A stretch of DNA of 64,000 nt from Mycobacterium sp. URHB0044 (GCF_000620625.1 NZ_JIAW01000006.1:124001-188000), one strand, 5' to 3'; numbered from the stretch's first letter, positions 43,990 through 52,738 are shown. Made by a program: numbers and translations. Notes: generated by a model from the sequence alone, not told the origin.

Positions 43990-44214
43990 ATGACCACGAG
44001 CATGAAGCTGACAGGCAAGACCCTCCTTGCGGGCGGATTCGCGCTGGCCGCATTGGGCTTGGCGTCGGGCACCGCCCAAGCCTTCAATCCGCAGCCGGAA
44101 CCACCCACCAAGCCGAGCTCGGTCATCGGCAACCCGGTGCAGGAGCGATCGATCATCGCCGTCCATCCGCAGCAGGAGCGGCCTCCCCAGATCTCGATTC
44201 AAGGTGGCCCATGA
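43990..44214 (+). CDS. small secreted proline/glutamine-rich peptide
   Basis: The protein has 74 residues from the ATG at 43990 with GGAAGGAAG. A signal peptide (about 5-34) ends GTAQAFN. The mature part begins FNPQPEPPTKP and is rich in Pro, Gln and Ile with no Cys; two QPE/QQE-type motifs occur. Function is unknown. It is preceded by the direct-repeat element and followed 64 bases later by the Ag85-like gene. Confidence 0.65.
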   Translation: MTTSMKLTGKTLLAGGFALAALGLASGTAQAFNPQPEPPTKPSSVIGNPVQERSIIAVHPQQERPPQISIQGGP

Positions 44215-44278
44215 CGACACGCGCGCCGAACGAGCCGTAGAGGTTGCCGGAAAGTGATCTTGAACCCATAATCAGCCG

Positions 44279-45259
44279 GTGATCCGATCGGCGCGTGGCG
44301 CGCGCGTTCTCGTCGTTGCCCTCGTGACCGCCCTTCCGTTGCTGTCGATCCCGGTCGCGGTCGCGGACCCGCCGCAAGGCGCGCACATCACCGGCATCGA
44401 GCACGTCAACGACCGGTGGGACAAGGTCTCGGTGTACTCCCCGGCGATGGACAAGGTCGTTGTCAACGACGTCCTCAAGGCGCCCAAGTCCGGTGCGCCG
44501 GTGTTCTACCTGTTGCCCGGAATCGACGGTGGCGACAACCTCGACCCGGGCGGGGACTTCGCACCGGGCACCAAGAGCTGGTTCGGGTTCACCGATCTGC
44601 AGGGCTTCTTCGGGAACAAGAACGTCAACGTCGTCTCACCACTCGGTGGCCAGTTCAGCTGGTACACCGACTGGGTCAACGACCGCAGCAAGCAGTACCA
44701 GACCTACATGACGCGGGAGCTGCCGCCGCTGATCAACGCGCAGTACAAGACCAATGGCCGCAACGCCGTCGCCGGGCTGTCCAGCACGGGCGGCACCGCC
44801 GTCGACTACGCCATTCAGGCGCCGGGTCTGTACAAGGCCGTCGGCTCCTACAGCGGGTTCCTGACCCCGGCCTCGGGCGCGCAGAACATCTCGCTCACCC
44901 TCGGCAGCGGTGGCGCAAACGCAGCCGACATGTGGGGTCCGCCAGGCGACCCGTTGTGGGCGGCGCACGATCCGACGCTGAACGTCGCAAGACTCAAGGG
45001 CGTCGCCGTCTACGCCGCAGCCTCGGGCGGTGGGCAGGGCGCCGTGGACAAGCTGCCGCCCGGCGCGAACAACTTCACCGGCGGGTTCATCGAGGGCATC
45101 GTCGCCGACAGTACGAGGCAGTTCGCCGATGCGGCGGCGGCCGCCGGGGTGCCGGTCACCTACGTCGTCCGACCCGAGGGCTCGCACTCGTGGGGCCTGT
45201 TCGAGTCGGAGATGCAGGAGTCCTGGAACACCACCATCGGGCGCGCGCTCGGCGTGTAG
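44279..45259 (+). CDS. Antigen-85/MPT51-like secreted esterase
   Basis: The protein has 326 residues from a GTG at 44279. A signal peptide ends VAVADPP. The alpha/beta fold resembles mycolyltransferases: GIDGGDN near residue 82, SPLGGQFSWYTDW, nucleophile Ser168 in AGLSSTGGTA (Ag85 has GLSMAG), and the catalytic-type His in EGSHSWGLFESEM. The triad Ser and His are therefore present, unlike in MPT51. It may transfer or hydrolyse mycolyl or other acyl chains at the envelope. The divergence of the elbow leaves the substrate open. Confidence 0.8.
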   Translation: MIRSARGARVLVVALVTALPLLSIPVAVADPPQGAHITGIEHVNDRWDKVSVYSPAMDKVVVNDVLKAPKSGAPVFYLLPGIDGGDNLDPGGDFAPGTKSWFGFTDLQGFFGNKNVNVVSPLGGQFSWYTDWVNDRSKQYQTYMTRELPPLINAQYKTNGRNAVAGLSSTGGTAVDYAIQAPGLYKAVGSYSGFLTPASGAQNISLTLGSGGANAADMWGPPGDPLWAAHDPTLNVARLKGVAVYAAASGGGQGAVDKLPPGANNFTGGFIEGIVADSTRQFADAAAAAGVPVTYVVRPEGSHSWGLFESEMQESWNTTIGRALGV

Positions 45260-45288
45260 CCGACGGGGCCTGAGCACCCCGAGTTCTC

Positions 45289-45340
45289 CCAAGAATCCGC
45301 CAAGCGGTTCGGCGCAATCTTTCGTCACCGGCCAATCAGG
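45289..45340 (+). promoter_or_regulatory. second copy of the direct-repeat control element
   Basis: CCAAGAATCCGCCAAGCGGTT, then GCAATCTTTCGT and CGGCC, align with 43917-43968 over about 50 bases with one gap. It lies 25 bases before the ribosome site of the gene at 45365. Confidence 0.5.
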
Positions 45341-45364
45341 GCCGCAGAGCGAAAGGAGCCGATC

Positions 45365-46105
45365 ATGAAAACGAACGTCGCGATTCGCGAGTCTTCACTT
45401 CCGACAACGCAGGCGCGGGCGCGGCAGATGACCGGCCTCTACGCCCTGAAGCCGTGGTTCACCGGCCGGTTGACGCCGATCGTCGACGCCGCCGTGGCAC
45501 ACCGGATCTCGCCCGACGTGTTCACCGCCGCCGGAGTCGTGGCAGCAGCCGCGGCCGGTGTCGCCATCGCGTTCGGGTACTGGCCGCTGGCGATTCTCTT
45601 CCTCGTCCTGCGACTGGCCGGCGCCAACCTCGACGGCGCGGTTGCCCGTGCCCGCGGCGTGAGCCGGCCGTGGGGGTTCGTCGTCAACGAGATCGGTGAC
45701 CGCTCCTCGGACCTGCTGGCCTTCGCCGGTCTGGCCGTGTGGGCGGCCAAGCAGAGCGGCCCGGGACTGCACTGGCTGTCCTGGCCCGTGCTGCAAGTCC
45801 TGCTGGCCGCGCTCGCCGCGACGCTGCCCACGTTCGCATCGCTGGCCGCCGCGGCGGCCGGTGCGACGCGACGCAACGGTGGCCCGCTCGGCAAGACCGA
45901 ACGTTGCCTCTTCGTCGCGCTGGCGACCGCAATTCCGGTCATCATGCCGCTGCTGTTGATGCAGATCGTCAACGGCTCGCTGATCACCACCGTGCTGCGC
46001 CTCCGTGCCGCCCGGCGCGAGTTGGCCGCCCATCAGGAGCCGCAACCCGACGCGACGGTCGTGCAGTTGGCCGACACCCTGCCCTTGCGGGCGGTGGCGG
46101 CATGA
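45365..46105 (+). CDS. CDP-alcohol phosphatidyltransferase-family membrane protein with degenerate motif
   Basis: The protein has 246 residues with AAAGGAGCC before the ATG. Five to six hydrophobic segments are present. The family motif DxxDGxxARx8Gx3Dx3D appears as ANLDGAVAR, then G-FVV-N-EIG-D: the first Asp is Ala and the third is Asn, while the second and fourth are kept. Normal enzymes use all four Asp for two metals and catalysis, so activity is uncertain. It overlaps the acyltransferase start by four bases (ATGA) and belongs to a lipid gene cluster with CdsA-like and ABC genes. Confidence 0.8.
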   Translation: MKTNVAIRESSLPTTQARARQMTGLYALKPWFTGRLTPIVDAAVAHRISPDVFTAAGVVAAAAAGVAIAFGYWPLAILFLVLRLAGANLDGAVARARGVSRPWGFVVNEIGDRSSDLLAFAGLAVWAAKQSGPGLHWLSWPVLQVLLAALAATLPTFASLAAAAAGATRRNGGPLGKTERCLFVALATAIPVIMPLLLMQIVNGSLITTVLRLRAARRELAAHQEPQPDATVVQLADTLPLRAVAA

Positions 46106-46737
46106 TCACCAACCGAATCTCGAGCGTGCTGCGGCACTGGATGTGGCGGATCGTCTCCGCCGTGTCGGGCGGGCTCACCGTGACCGGACAGTGGAACGTC
46201 AAGGGCGGCTGCATCGTCGTGGCCAACCACTCCTCCCACGCCGACACCGCGGTGCTACTGGCCGCACTTCCGCCGGCGGCCAAGCCCGTGTTCGTCGCGG
46301 CCGCCGACTACTGGTTCGACGTGCCGGTGCGCCGCTTCATCGCCAGCTCGCTGGCCGGCGTACTGCCGGTGCGACGGACCGGCGGCGGCAACTTCGAAGC
46401 GATGCTCGCCGCGGCCCGTCCCGCGCTGGAGGCCGGACGCACCGTCGTCATCTACCCGGAAGGGACCCGCTCGACCGACGGCAACCTCGCGGAATTCCGT
46501 TCCGGCGCCCTGCGGTTGGCCCGGGAATGCGGTGTGCCGGTCGTCCCGATCGCGTTGACCGGAACAGCCGACGTGCTGCCCAAGGGCGGTCGCTGGTCTC
46601 CCGCCCCGATGCAGGTCCGCATCGGCGCACCCATCGACGCGAACGACGTCTCGGCGCCGCAGCTGCGGGAGCAGGTCGTGGCTCTGAAGGAAGGCCTCCG
46701 CCGGGCCGCCGTCGACCGGTACGCGCTCGCGGCTTAG
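46102..46737 (+). CDS. lysophospholipid (1-acyl-glycerol-3-phosphate) acyltransferase, PlsC-type
   Basis: The protein has 211 residues from an ATG overlapping the previous stop. It has motif I NHSSHAD (the HxxxxD catalytic pair), motif II-like GVLPVRRTGGGNFE, motif III YPEGTRSTDG, and motif IV VPVVPIALTG. It transfers an acyl chain to a lysophospholipid at the cytoplasmic membrane face. Translational coupling to the phosphatidyltransferase-like protein implies action on the same lipid. Its end overlaps the convergent ABC gene by four bases. Confidence 0.87.
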   Translation: MITNRISSVLRHWMWRIVSAVSGGLTVTGQWNVKGGCIVVANHSSHADTAVLLAALPPAAKPVFVAAADYWFDVPVRRFIASSLAGVLPVRRTGGGNFEAMLAAARPALEAGRTVVIYPEGTRSTDGNLAEFRSGALRLARECGVPVVPIALTGTADVLPKGGRWSPAPMQVRIGAPIDANDVSAPQLREQVVALKEGLRRAAVDRYALAA

Positions 46738-49052
46738 TGACTTTGGATGCGGAGCTTCCACCGCACGAAGCCGGCGTAGAACACCGAGAGGACGGCGAGC
46801 ATGACGATGTCGAAGAGCCACGCCGAGGAGGTGTGCCGCCAATGCGAATCCTTGGCGATCACCCGGACCGTATTGGTCAGATCGGCGGTCGACGCCGTGG
46901 CCGCCAAGCCCCACCGCGCCGGGGTGAGCCAGGAGATCGGGTCGAGAGCCCGGTCGGTCACGGGAATCATGCCGCCGGCGAGCACGATTTGCACCACGAG
47001 CGCCACCACCGTCAGCGGAAGGACTTGATTGCCGTTGTGCGCCAACGCCGATAGCAAGAGGCCGACGACGGCAGACGCCACACACGTCGCCGCGATGCCA
47101 ATGAACAGTTCGACGGTCGGGCTGCCCAGCGTCGTCGCGCCGCCCGGCGCACCCTTGCCGATCGTCACGATGCCGACCAGGACGGCCGACTGCACCACCG
47201 CGATCGCGCCGAACACCGCGATCTTGGCCGCGAGGTACGCCGAGGCCGACAGCCCCACTGCTTGCTCGCGACGGAAGATGGCGCGCTCGTTCACCAAGGC
47301 ACGAACGGTCAGCGCGGTCCCCATGAAGAACGCACCGAAGTTCATCAAGACCAGGATCTGCTTCGCCTCGTTCGGCGCCGGACCATCGAAGACGGTCTTT
47401 CCGAAACCGGCGTCGCCGGCAACGGTGAGCGGCAGGAGGCCGACGAGGAACGGCAACACGATCAGGAACCAAAAGTAACCGCGGTCGGCGACGAGCAGCC
47501 GCAGCTGTCGACGCGCAAGGGTCGAGAACTGGCGCCAAAGGTTGGCCCGCACAGCGGTTTCCGATGTGGCGAGCTGCTCGGGGATGCGCTCGGTCGGCGG
47601 CTCGTCGACGCGGCCCGCGCGCTCGAGGAATCGCCGCCGGGCCGCATCGGGATCCGCGGTGACGTCGGTGAAGATGTCGGCCCAGTCGGCGGTGCCCATC
47701 GCCGGTGCGAGCTCGCCGGGCGGTCCGCAGAAGGCGGTCTTGCCGCCCGGGCCGAGCAACAGCACCTGGTCGCAGACGTCCAGATAGGCCAGCGAATGGG
47801 TCACGACCACCACGACGCGGCCCGCGTCGGCGAGCTGGCGCAGCATCCTCATCACCAACTGGTCCAGCGCCGGGTCCAGTCCGGTCGTTGGCTCGTCGAG
47901 CACCAGAAGCGAAGGACCGGTCAACAACTCCAGCGCGACCGACGCCCGCTTGCGCTGCCCACCGGACAACTTGTCGATGCGGGTGTCGGCGTGCGGCGTC
48001 AACTCGAGTTCCTCGAGTGCCTGCGCGACGGCGCGCCGCCGGTCGTCCTCGGTGGTGTCTGGCGGCATTCGCAGTTCCGCCGCGTAGCCCAGTGCCTGGT
48101 TGGTCGTCAGCTGACGGTGCACGACGTCGTCCTGGGGAACCATGCCGATTCGCGTGCGCATCGACGCGTATTCGGCGTGGACGTCGTGCGCTTCGAACAG
48201 CACCGCGCCGCTGTCCGGCCGCGTGCCGCCCGTGAGCACCTTCACCAAGGTGGACTTGCCCGAACCCGACGGTCCGATCACCGCGGTCAGCGTGGCCGGT
48301 TTGGCGGAGAACGAAACACGGTCCAGCAGAGTGCGATTGCCGTCGATGGTCAGGCTGACGTCGCACACGTCGAGCCCGCCGGCCTTGTCGGCAGATTCGA
48401 CGCGACGGACGAGATTGCCGTCTTCGAAGACGAAGTCGACGTTGCCGATCGTCACGACGTCGTCCGCCTTCAGCGCCGCGTCCTTGACCCGGTGGCCGTT
48501 GACGAAGGTGCCGTTGGCGCTGTCGGCGTCCAGGATTCGCATCCCTTCCGGCGTCGGCGTCAACGTCGCGTGGTGGCCCGAGGCCAGCACGTCGGGGATG
48601 ACGACGTCGTTGTCGGATGCGCGGCCGATGGAGGTCGATCCCGGCGGCACTAGCCAGGAGGCGCGCCGCACCGTCGTGGCGACAGTCGACGGGTCAGTCG
48701 GGCTATCGGTCTCCTTCATCCGCGTCGTCGGCTGATCGTCCGGTGCCTGGGCGAGTTCGAATGTCAGCCGCGGCCCGTCGGGGTCGCCGACGTGGATGGT
48801 CACCTCGTCGCGAATGTCCACGGACTGCACCCGCCGCTGTCCGACGAACATCCCATTGAAGCTTTGATTGTCGATCGCCACCCAACCCCCGTCGAGGCAA
48901 CGCAACAGCACGTGGGCCCGGGACACCCCGGGATGTGCGAGACGCACGTCGGCTCGGACGTCGCGCCCGATCACCACGTCGCGACCCGGCGCGAATGCGC
49001 GCTGCCAACTACCGGAGTGAACGGTGATCGTGGGCGGCAGTGGCCGGCTCAT
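46734..49052 (-). CDS. double-FHA ABC transporter, Rv1747-like
   Basis: The protein has 772 residues. FHA1 lies at about 10-95 (VIGRDVRAD, VSRAHV, FNGMFV). A short linker (about 102-128) is rich in Thr and Ser, and FHA2 lies at about 133-210 (SIGRASDNDV, ANGTFVNG). The nucleotide-binding domain has Walker A GPSGSGKST at 260-268, signature KLSGGQRKR and Walker B LLVLDEPTTG. An ABC-2-type membrane part has six helices. In M. tuberculosis, Rv1747 is an exporter whose linker threonines are phosphorylated by PknF and then bound by FHA. Two receptor kinases nearby could play that part here. Confidence 0.88.
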   Translation of the reverse strand: MSRPLPPTITVHSGSWQRAFAPGRDVVIGRDVRADVRLAHPGVSRAHVLLRCLDGGWVAIDNQSFNGMFVGQRRVQSVDIRDEVTIHVGDPDGPRLTFELAQAPDDQPTTRMKETDSPTDPSTVATTVRRASWLVPPGSTSIGRASDNDVVIPDVLASGHHATLTPTPEGMRILDADSANGTFVNGHRVKDAALKADDVVTIGNVDFVFEDGNLVRRVESADKAGGLDVCDVSLTIDGNRTLLDRVSFSAKPATLTAVIGPSGSGKSTLVKVLTGGTRPDSGAVLFEAHDVHAEYASMRTRIGMVPQDDVVHRQLTTNQALGYAAELRMPPDTTEDDRRRAVAQALEELELTPHADTRIDKLSGGQRKRASVALELLTGPSLLVLDEPTTGLDPALDQLVMRMLRQLADAGRVVVVVTHSLAYLDVCDQVLLLGPGGKTAFCGPPGELAPAMGTADWADIFTDVTADPDAARRRFLERAGRVDEPPTERIPEQLATSETAVRANLWRQFSTLARRQLRLLVADRGYFWFLIVLPFLVGLLPLTVAGDAGFGKTVFDGPAPNEAKQILVLMNFGAFFMGTALTVRALVNERAIFRREQAVGLSASAYLAAKIAVFGAIAVVQSAVLVGIVTIGKGAPGGATTLGSPTVELFIGIAATCVASAVVGLLLSALAHNGNQVLPLTVVALVVQIVLAGGMIPVTDRALDPISWLTPARWGLAATASTADLTNTVRVIAKDSHWRHTSSAWLFDIVMLAVLSVFYAGFVRWKLRIQSH

Positions 49053-49076
49053 CTGGACAACCTCTCTGCGTCTCTG

Positions 49077-49682
49077 CTACGACCACGCGGCAATCACCGC
49101 AGAGATCCCGATGGTGAAGACGACGGCCGCGACGATGAGGTAGATGCCGTAGAGCCGTCGTAGCCAGCGATGCAACAGCTTTGACAGCACCCAGACCACC
49201 AGCCCGACCATCGAGATCCGCAGTCCACGCTCCAGCAGCGTCCACCCGGCCAGGTGCCACAGGTCGATGCCGTGTTCACCGGCGGCGCGCGCGTACACCT
49301 TGACGGGGATCCCCGACAGCGCTTGATGCATGATCGCGCTCGGTCCGGCGGCCAGTTGGTCGAAGGCGGTAGCCGCCATCCGCGTAGTCGTCAGCGGCGC
49401 GGGCAACAGAACGTCGCGGGATGCCAGCCACGCGTTGGTGAGCACGCCGAGCACGGAGCCGGCGATCACCGCTGCGGTCCATGGCATCACCCTGCGCGGG
49501 AAGGCGGCGGCGAAGAGTATCAACGCCATCTCGGCGACGATGAACCAGCTCAGCGCCTCTGCGTAACCCCATGCGAACGCGAGCGCCAGGCCCCACGGAC
49601 TGGCGACCAGTCGGGCGATCGCCGACCAGACCCGCAGATTGATTGTCTCAGAACCGGATTCGAGCGCCGTTTGGTCCGTCAT
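49077..49682 (-). CDS. YqaA/DedA-superfamily-like membrane protein
   Basis: The protein has 201 residues from an ATG overlapping the CdsA-like stop (ATGA). It has four to five hydrophobic segments. The segment LALAFAWGYAEALSWFIV followed by an AAAFPRR turn and AGSVLGVLTN resembles the YqaA branch of the DedA/VTT superfamily, some members of which flip lipids. The family acidic and basic residues are only partly recognisable. Its coupling to a CdsA-like enzyme supports a lipid role. Confidence 0.6.
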   Translation of the reverse strand: MTDQTALESGSETINLRVWSAIARLVASPWGLALAFAWGYAEALSWFIVAEMALILFAAAFPRRVMPWTAAVIAGSVLGVLTNAWLASRDVLLPAPLTTTRMAATAFDQLAAGPSAIMHQALSGIPVKVYARAAGEHGIDLWHLAGWTLLERGLRISMVGLVVWVLSKLLHRWLRRLYGIYLIVAAVVFTIGISAVIAAWS

Positions 49683-50587
49683 CCGAGGAGGTACGCCAGC
49701 GGAAGGACGAGCAGCAGCGAGTCGATTCGGTCGAGCAGACCGCCGAACCCGGGCAACCAGTCGCCGGCGTCCTTGACTTGGGCTTGCCGTTTCACCATCG
49801 ACTCGACCAGGTCGCCGAACACACCGCCGAACGCGACCGCGACGAGCAGGCCGATGGAGATCGTGCCGAGCACCGTGAGGACGAGGAACGCACCGATGAA
49901 GGCGCCGACCAACCCGCCGACGGTCTTGTTCGGGCTCAACGGCGACAGCGGGCGGCGCGCAAACCCGAAGCGGCGCAACCCCTTTCCACCGCACCAGGCG
50001 GCGACGTCGGTCGCAGCGGCGGCGAAACACACCAGATAGGCGTTCTCCCACAACATCACCAGGTGCGCCAAGGCCCAGCAGATCCACACCGAACCGAATG
50101 CGGTGAACGTGGTGCGCCTGCCACCGTGTTCGACGTCGCCGCCGAACACCGCGGGTAGCGCACAGGCCAGCACGACGATCGGCGCGAGGGCCAACAACGA
50201 CGGGTGCCGCCAGGCCGCGAGCGGATAGAGCACGGCCAGCGCGAGCAGCAGACCGGTATCGACTTTGGTGAGTTTGACCAGCCGCGCGTACTCCATGACC
50301 GCGACGATGGCCAGGACCGCGGCCAACACCGCGGTCGGGCCGCGGCCTATCCAGATCGGGACGCCGACGACCGGCGCGATCATCAGCCAGGTGGTCCACT
50401 TGCTGATCAGCTCGCGCTTGCGCGACACGAGCACCGCGATCCCGCCGATGACCAGAATCGCCACGGTGACCCACATGTAGAACACGGCCCGGGTGTACAG
50501 GTGCACGTGCAGCGGACCCAGGTCGAAGTTGAGCCCCATCCGGCGATCGAGGTGCAGGAACCACAGGTACTGGTCGACGAGCATCAA
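49679..50587 (-). CDS. phosphatidate cytidylyltransferase-like protein (CdsA family)
   Basis: The protein has 302 residues and about eight hydrophobic segments. The CdsA signature is present near the C-terminus: ESMVKRQAQVKDAGDWLPG, then GGLLDRIDS, with Phe in the usual His position of the HGG element. SPNKTVGG and DVAAWCGG are also conserved. It makes CDP-diacylglycerol from phosphatidate and CTP. This is likely a second, specialised copy rather than the housekeeping cdsA, which in mycobacteria lies near frr/tsf. It is the first gene of the minus-strand set 50587-46734. Confidence 0.82.
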   Translation of the reverse strand: MMLVDQYLWFLHLDRRMGLNFDLGPLHVHLYTRAVFYMWVTVAILVIGGIAVLVSRKRELISKWTTWLMIAPVVGVPIWIGRGPTAVLAAVLAIVAVMEYARLVKLTKVDTGLLLALAVLYPLAAWRHPSLLALAPIVVLACALPAVFGGDVEHGGRRTTFTAFGSVWICWALAHLVMLWENAYLVCFAAAATDVAAWCGGKGLRRFGFARRPLSPLSPNKTVGGLVGAFIGAFLVLTVLGTISIGLLVAVAFGGVFGDLVESMVKRQAQVKDAGDWLPGFGGLLDRIDSLLLVLPLAYLLG

Positions 50588-50743
50588 CGTGCGAACCGCA
50601 CTTCACGGACGCCAGCCGGTACCTCGGTCAAGCGGCAGCGGCCCACCGGCGACCCGTCCACACAACCTCCCGGCAGACTGCGACTCAGCACACGATAAAC
50701 GGTGCCGGCAAATTCAGGAGCCGAAAGCGAAGGTCGAGCTGGG

Positions 50744-51112
50744 TTAGCCCACCGGTGGCTGGTATCCCCCAGCGGAGCTTCGCAGTTGAGCGATCTGGGC
50801 GGGACAGAGGATGCCGACCGCATAGGAGACGACGTAGTTCGCCGCCTGCTCGTCATTGGGGAAGACGTCGTTCTTCACGTCGCCCATGACCTGGGCATAG
50901 TTCTCACCTGCGCCGACCTTGTCGCAGATCCCGAAGCCGTAGCCGATCGCGTCGTTGTTCGGGAAGTCGAAGTGCCGACGCACCATCACGTTGTAGGTGT
51001 ACTCGATTTCGGGGCCAGGAACGGCGGACGCGGGTGGCGCCAACGTCGACGCGACTGCACCCAAGGCGCAGGCGATGGCCGTCCCGGCGGTGGCTGACTT
51101 CCAGCGCTTCAT
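50744..51112 (-). CDS. secreted DUF732-type protein
   Basis: The protein has 122 residues from the ATG at 51112. A signal peptide (about 5-31) ends PPASAVPG. The mature part has FGICDKVGAGENYAQVM and VGILCPAQIAQL, giving two Cys in the arrangement of mycobacterial DUF732 proteins, which are helical and secreted. Function is unknown. It is 157 bases after the CdsA-like start region and on the same strand as the hydrolase at 51226. Confidence 0.75.
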   Translation of the reverse strand: MKRWKSATAGTAIACALGAVASTLAPPASAVPGPEIEYTYNVMVRRHFDFPNNDAIGYGFGICDKVGAGENYAQVMGDVKNDVFPNDEQAANYVVSYAVGILCPAQIAQLRSSAGGYQPPVG

Positions 51113-51225
51113 GGCAACAGGCCCTTTCTCCGGGCGATGCACGCGTCCGCCACCGATGGTTCGGGCAATCCTGTGCCTCCAGCACTGCAGGTGTCAAGGG
51201 AGGTGCAGGCCGAGCCGCCGTGCAA

Positions 51226-52032
51226 TCATTGCAACCTTTCGCTGGCGGCGGCCAAGAACGGCGTCGCGATCGCGAGGAATCCGTCGGGGTCCGAGGCAAA
51301 CGGCACGTGGCCCGTTGGCAGCACTTCCAGCCGTGAGCCTGGGATCGCGGACGCGGTGGCGTGTCCCAATCGCATGGGGATCGCGGTGTCCTTCGAGCCC
51401 CAGACAATTAAGCACGGCGCGGTGATGCGATCGGCCCGGGGACGAAGGTTGTGTTCCGGCGAGGCGAAACTGCGCCACATGGCCGCGGTGAGGACGACAC
51501 CGTCGCGGGTCTTCGCACGGGCCACCGCGCGATCCTGAACGAGGTGGTCGGCGTCGCTGATCGCCTTCATGTAGCTACGGATGAACCGCGGCAGCACTCG
51601 TTTCATCAACCACGGCATGCCCATTGCGCGGGCGTAGAGGTTGCTGACCGGGCTGGCGATGAAACCACCCGAGTTGACCAACACCAGCCGAGAAACCCTG
51701 TGGGGGTCGGTGATCGCCAACCGTGCCGCCGCGAAGCCGCCGACGGAGTTGCCGATGAATGCCGCGGGGGGCAGATCGAGTCCGGCGACCACGTCGACGA
51801 GAACGTCGGCGAAGGAGGCCGCCGTCGGCCGATAGTCCGGCGTCGGGGCCGGCGAGTCACCGTGGCCGGGCCAGTCGACTGCGATCACCCGGTGGTCGCG
51901 AGCAAGGCTCGGCGCTATCGCGTCGAAGTCGTGGCGGTCGTGCAGCGTCGCATGGAGCAGGACCACGACGGGCCCCTCTCCGGTATCGCTGTAGGCAACC
52001 TTCCCCACCCGCGTCTGCACCATGGCGACCAT
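51226..52032 (-). CDS. alpha/beta hydrolase
   Basis: The protein has 268 residues from the ATG at 52032 with AAGGGG eight bases upstream; ATGs at 52023 and 52047 are alternatives. It has the oxyanion segment LLHATLHDRHDF, the nucleophile elbow GNSVGGFAAA, the acid near VWGSKDTAIP and the final His in PTGHVPFASDP, a complete triad. The substrate is unknown. It is divergent from a TetR gene with an inverted repeat between, so it is probably that regulator's target. Confidence 0.85.
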   Translation of the reverse strand: MVAMVQTRVGKVAYSDTGEGPVVVLLHATLHDRHDFDAIAPSLARDHRVIAVDWPGHGDSPAPTPDYRPTAASFADVLVDVVAGLDLPPAAFIGNSVGGFAAARLAITDPHRVSRLVLVNSGGFIASPVSNLYARAMGMPWLMKRVLPRFIRSYMKAISDADHLVQDRAVARAKTRDGVVLTAAMWRSFASPEHNLRPRADRITAPCLIVWGSKDTAIPMRLGHATASAIPGSRLEVLPTGHVPFASDPDGFLAIATPFLAAASERLQ

Positions 52033-52048
52033 CGAACACCCCTTCATT

Positions 52049-52060
52049 GACTGACCAGTC
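52049..52060. promoter_or_regulatory. TetR-type operator candidate
   Basis: GACTG-AC-CAGTC is a perfect 5-bp inverted repeat with a two-base centre, 17 bases before the hydrolase start and 86 bases before the TetR start. Short palindromes of this form are typical mycobacterial TetR sites. Confidence 0.45.
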
Positions 52061-52146
52061 GGTCGACGATAGCATCGAGGCGCCCCCACCTCAAGGAGTC
52101 CGATGACGTCCGAAGCAGGACGCACCGCCGCCGCTAGAGTCGCGCC

Positions 52147-52722
52147 ATGACCTCGACGCCGCCCGCCACCCCGACCACGGGTCGGCGCAAGGAAGCCAAG
52201 GCCAAGACGCGAGAAGCGATCATCGACGCCGGCATGCAGCTCGCCGAACGCACCGGCCTCACCGGGTTGAGCGTTGATCTCATCGTCAAACAGGCCGGCG
52301 TGGCAAAGGGCACGTTCTTCCACCACTTCGGCGACCGCGCCTCGTATCTCCTTGCGCTGCACCGGGAATTCCATGAACGTCTGGCCACCCAGATGCAGGC
52401 CGCCACCGTCGACATGCCGCCTGGCCGCAACAGGCTAATCGTCGGCGCGAACGCTTGCCTCGATGGTTGCCTGCGCGACCGCGGTGTGCGCGCGCTGCTG
52501 CTGGAAGCGCGCGCGGAACCGGCGGTCACCGACGAAATCAGACATCGGAACCATGCCAACGCCGAGCTGTGCCGTCCCGACTTCGCCGCTCTCCCCCGCC
52601 CCCACCCCTACGAGAGCGCGCAGTTGTGGGTCGGCATGGTCGCCGAAGCCGCGCTCATCGAACACCAGGCGGCGACGGCACTTCCCGGGATCCGGAAAGC
52701 CCTCGAGCAGTTCGTGAATTGA
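52147..52722 (+). CDS. TetR-family transcriptional regulator
   Basis: The protein has 191 residues. The N-terminal helix-turn-helix (about 20-66) contains KTREAIIDAGMQLAERTG and AGVAKGTFFHHFGDR. The C-terminal ligand domain has two Cys (ACLDGC). It probably represses the divergent hydrolase through the palindrome at 52049-52060. The ligand is unknown. Confidence 0.88.
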   Translation: MTSTPPATPTTGRRKEAKAKTREAIIDAGMQLAERTGLTGLSVDLIVKQAGVAKGTFFHHFGDRASYLLALHREFHERLATQMQAATVDMPPGRNRLIVGANACLDGCLRDRGVRALLLEARAEPAVTDEIRHRNHANAELCRPDFAALPRPHPYESAQLWVGMVAEAALIEHQAATALPGIRKALEQFVN

Positions 52723-52738
52723 CCTGCAGCGCAGGTAA

